Of a stretch of 7,383 nucleotides of DNA, positions 5,916-7,383 are shown piece after piece. Position 1 is the first letter of the stretch. Each line of letters begins with the position of its first letter. Source of the stretch: Nitrosomonas sp. (GTDB lineage Bacteria > Pseudomonadota > Gammaproteobacteria > Burkholderiales > Nitrosomonadaceae); the NCBI GenBank assembly GCA_021774205.1, contig JAJFJI010000248.1, positions 1 to 7,383 on the forward strand, in the 5' to 3' direction. The notes under the pieces are model-generated. The model ran no database searches. It was not told the origin of the DNA and worked only from the letters and a program-made list of their open reading frames with translations. Made by a program: the position numbers and the translations under genes.

Positions 5916-6521
5916 TCAAACAACCAGGTCTATTAAAGAACTGGTACGTTGCGTATCCGCTTCTGAAATTGCGTTGTAGGTGTCATTTACTTTGGCTGTG
6001 ATACGTTGAACGCTTGTTTCATCATCGTTATCCAAAGTTGTCTGGCTGGCAATCTCCGCACGCGCCTCAGCGGCCATTGCGGCAGCAGCTACCGCGACCG
6101 ACCGATCCTGGGCAGAGGGTTGTGCAGGTGCCAATGCGGCTTGCTGAATTTGCTGCGCTTTTTGTAATGTCGCCTCTGGATCGCCTGAAACCCCGGAAGT
6201 ATCAATTTGCACTTCTCCACCGACTGCATAGCGTTGACCATCAGGCCCTAGAACGAATTCAAAAGTGGGACCGCCCTTACTCAGACCGCTGGCTGCTGCA
6301 AGATGCGCCAGCTCGTGGGCACGGACTTCTTGATCTCTACTGCGTAATTCACTAATCTGGCGCTGTTCGGCAAGATTTGGTTGTTGTTTTGTTGTTGATT
6401 CAGGCTGAGTGATTTCTTGAGCATGGTTGTCTGTTTCGGCGTGCCCGTTATTGCGCGCCGGGTTGACATCATGTCTAGGTTGTAGTGGATGTAACGTTTG
6501 GCTACTGGATTGTATGATCAT
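5916..6521 (-). CDS. SprA-related putative zinc metalloprotease
   Basis: 201 residues from the ATG at 6521. A TTG ten codons upstream is open in frame but less likely. Residues 1-60 are Gln/Asn/His-rich and look disordered. The core begins RDQEVRAHELAHLAAASG (63-80), with the HELAH zinc-protease-type motif at 69-73. It continues KGGPTFEFVLGPDGQRYAVGGEV (82-104), with the tyrosine/GGEV block typical of this family, then an Ala/Gln-rich helical stretch DPEATLQKAQQIQQAALAPAQPSAQDR (114-140) and VAVAAAAMAAEARAEI (142-157). This order is that of the SprA-related family, a widespread proteobacterial family whose members are annotated as putative metalloproteases mainly because of HExxH. Substrate and role are not established. 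No signal peptide is seen, so it is probably cytoplasmic. The C-terminal 40 residues are polar and unassigned. It stands alone: 173 bases separate it from the next upstream gene on the same strand. Confidence 0.88.
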   Translation of the reverse strand: MIIQSSSQTLHPLQPRHDVNPARNNGHAETDNHAQEITQPESTTKQQPNLAEQRQISELRSRDQEVRAHELAHLAAASGLSKGGPTFEFVLGPDGQRYAVGGEVQIDTSGVSGDPEATLQKAQQIQQAALAPAQPSAQDRSVAVAAAAMAAEARAEIASQTTLDNDDETSVQRITAKVNDTYNAISEADTQRTSSLIDLVV

Positions 6522-6685
6522 CTGCTTGAATTCTTCAATTTCACAACACAACTATATATCGGATATTTGCGTTGATTCTTTAAAACCTGGTTTCAATTGT
6601 CCGGATAATAAAACCAGCGACTTATCTCTTCCAGCGCTAACAGACCATGCTTTGTGCCATAACGAAAAAACCCTGACGTTATTTT

Positions 6686-6694
6686 GGGGGGGGG
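6686..6694. repeat. Nine-G homopolymer tract
   Basis: A run of nine G lies in the 203-base interval between the SprA-related gene and the membrane-protein gene, 31 bases after the latter's stop codon. On the minus strand a GGGGG block (6708-6714 region) can pair with this C run as a GC-rich hairpin, but no T run follows, so a terminator is not claimed. Tracts this long are prone to length variation and to sequencing error. Confidence 0.7.
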
Positions 6695-6724
6695 CGGTAC
6701 TAAGCGACCCCCTAGTAATTGGCC

Positions 6725-7117
6725 CTACGCAATCAATCCGGTCAATTTTCCGAATAATGAATCAAGAAGTGGTTGCAGCGGCCCCAGGAAATTCTCAAGT
6801 TGCATTACCCCAACAATAAAAATCAACATACCGACAACAACAAAACCATATTTCAAACCAGAAGCAAAATTGGCTGCTTTAGAAAGCCGGGAATGCGGCT
6901 CATTAAAACTGGAAAAAATCATTTTCACAATCCCAAGTGCAAAGCCAACACCAAGTGCAATAAAAAACAGGCATAGTGAATGGGAAAGTCTCTCACTCAA
7001 CTCTTCCGCGGCTAACTCTATGCTTGAAAAACGAAGGCAGACGATCACAACAAATAAAACAACGATTGAATTCCAGATTCCACCAAATCTTGCTTTGATC
7101 TCATTTTCTAAACTCAT
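6725..7117 (-). CDS. Small three-helix inner-membrane protein, unknown function
   Basis: 130 residues. The ATG at 7117 is supported by GGAG about 8 bases upstream. Hydrophobic segments at about 15-30 (NSIVVLFVVIVCLRF), 46-68 (SHSLCLFFIALGVGFALGIVK) and 88-106 (LKYGFVVVGMLIFIVGVMQ) predict three membrane helices. A polar, partly charged loop (69-86) lies between the second and third, and an amphipathic C-terminal stretch (108-128) follows. No family motif is recognised. It follows the diguanylate-cyclase gene on the same strand after 70 bases with no clear terminator, so co-transcription is possible, but nothing in the sequence ties it to c-di-GMP signalling. Confidence 0.8.
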   Translation of the reverse strand: MSLENEIKARFGGIWNSIVVLFVVIVCLRFSSIELAAEELSERLSHSLCLFFIALGVGFALGIVKMIFSSFNEPHSRLSKAANFASGLKYGFVVVGMLIFIVGVMQLENFLGPLQPLLDSLFGKLTGLIA

Positions 7118-7187
7118 AAATTTTCTCCATTAAAAAACTATCTTATTAATAACCATTCAGTTCAACGCAATAACTGTTCAGATAACC

Positions 7188-7383
7188 TTAAAACAACTCA
7201 GTTTCATGCGTAATAACTTCTTGTAATTTTCCCTGACTAATTAAGTTTTCATAACAACACACCTGATTTCTACCATGCTGCTTGGCAAAATATAATGCTT
7301 TATCAGCCTTATCTAAAATTGTGACTGGAAAATCATCACTGTTAATCTGTACATAACCAATGCTAAGTGTCACTTGCTCAATC
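7188..7383 (-). CDS. Diguanylate cyclase GGDEF domain, C-terminal end (runs off right edge)
   Basis: The last 64 residues of a protein whose start lies beyond the window. The sequence IEQVTLSIGYVQI followed by LDKADKALYFAKQHGRNQV is the conserved C-terminal part of GGDEF domains (strand V-T-L-S-x-G, then the A-D-x-A-L-Y-x-A-K-x-x-G-R-N helix and turn). These enzymes make cyclic-di-GMP from two GTP. The catalytic GG[DE]EF loop and any sensor domain are outside the window, so activity cannot be judged. A 21-residue tail after the domain (ISQGKLQEVITHETELF at the end) is unremarkable. Confidence 0.93.
   Translation of the reverse strand, partial: IEQVTLSIGYVQINSDDFPVTILDKADKALYFAKQHGRNQVCCYENLISQGKLQEVITHETELF

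Noticed and set aside
6659..6682. ATAACG/CGTTAT inverted repeat as a terminator of the 6725-7117 gene
   Set aside because: The stem is only 6 bp with a 12-base loop, and the T run lies inside the loop, not after the stem.
1..7383. tRNA, rRNA, CRISPR arrays, insertion sequences
   Set aside because: No cloverleaf, rRNA core motif, regularly spaced repeats, transposase-like protein or terminal inverted repeats were seen.

Overview
The window looks like a bacterial chromosome segment, most likely gammaproteobacterial. It is moderately AT-rich by eye, with sigma70-like promoters, Shine-Dalgarno starts and classical signal peptides. The secreted copper-type proteins, the fused spermidine-synthase-like membrane protein and the SprA-related protein would fit an aquatic gammaproteobacterium, possibly a methanotroph relative, but that placement is an impression. 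Genus cannot be read from the sequence.

Left half (1-3002), all genes on the minus strand. Reading in the direction of transcription, there are two paralogous secreted proteins (2085-2876 and 991-1734), a smaller secreted protein (304-783), and the N-terminal half of a TlpA-like thioredoxin-fold protein running off the left edge (1-255). Each of the four has a signal peptide, and in each the predicted mature chain starts with histidine. The two paralogs resemble YcnI/DUF1775 copper-binding proteins. Together with the thioredoxin this suggests periplasmic copper or thiol chemistry (inference). The paralogs are each followed by an intrinsic terminator, so they appear to be single transcription units. 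The 304-783 gene probably continues into the TlpA gene.

Centre (3003-5252). A control region carries two divergent promoters. The rightward one serves a plus-strand gene for a fused membrane/spermidine-synthase-like protein, which is a pseudogene: most of the synthase domain is missing and an in-frame TAA falls where the family normally has a glutamate codon.

The most striking signal is regulatory. A 17-bp dyad, TGYGRCA-N3-TGYCRCA, occurs four times, once upstream of each of these four transcription units. In every case a -10-like hexamer starts at the same distance, 23 bp beyond the dyad. The dyad abuts a poor -35 region, as expected of an activator-dependent promoter. This describes a small local regulon with an unidentified regulator.

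Right half (5253-7383), all minus strand and apparently unrelated: a frameshifted putative lipoprotein gene (5261-5767), an SprA-related putative metalloprotease (5916-6521), a small three-helix membrane protein (6725-7117), and the C-terminal end of a GGDEF diguanylate-cyclase domain at the right edge. Two clearly damaged genes lie tail to tail at 3324-5767, so this part of the locus appears to be decaying.
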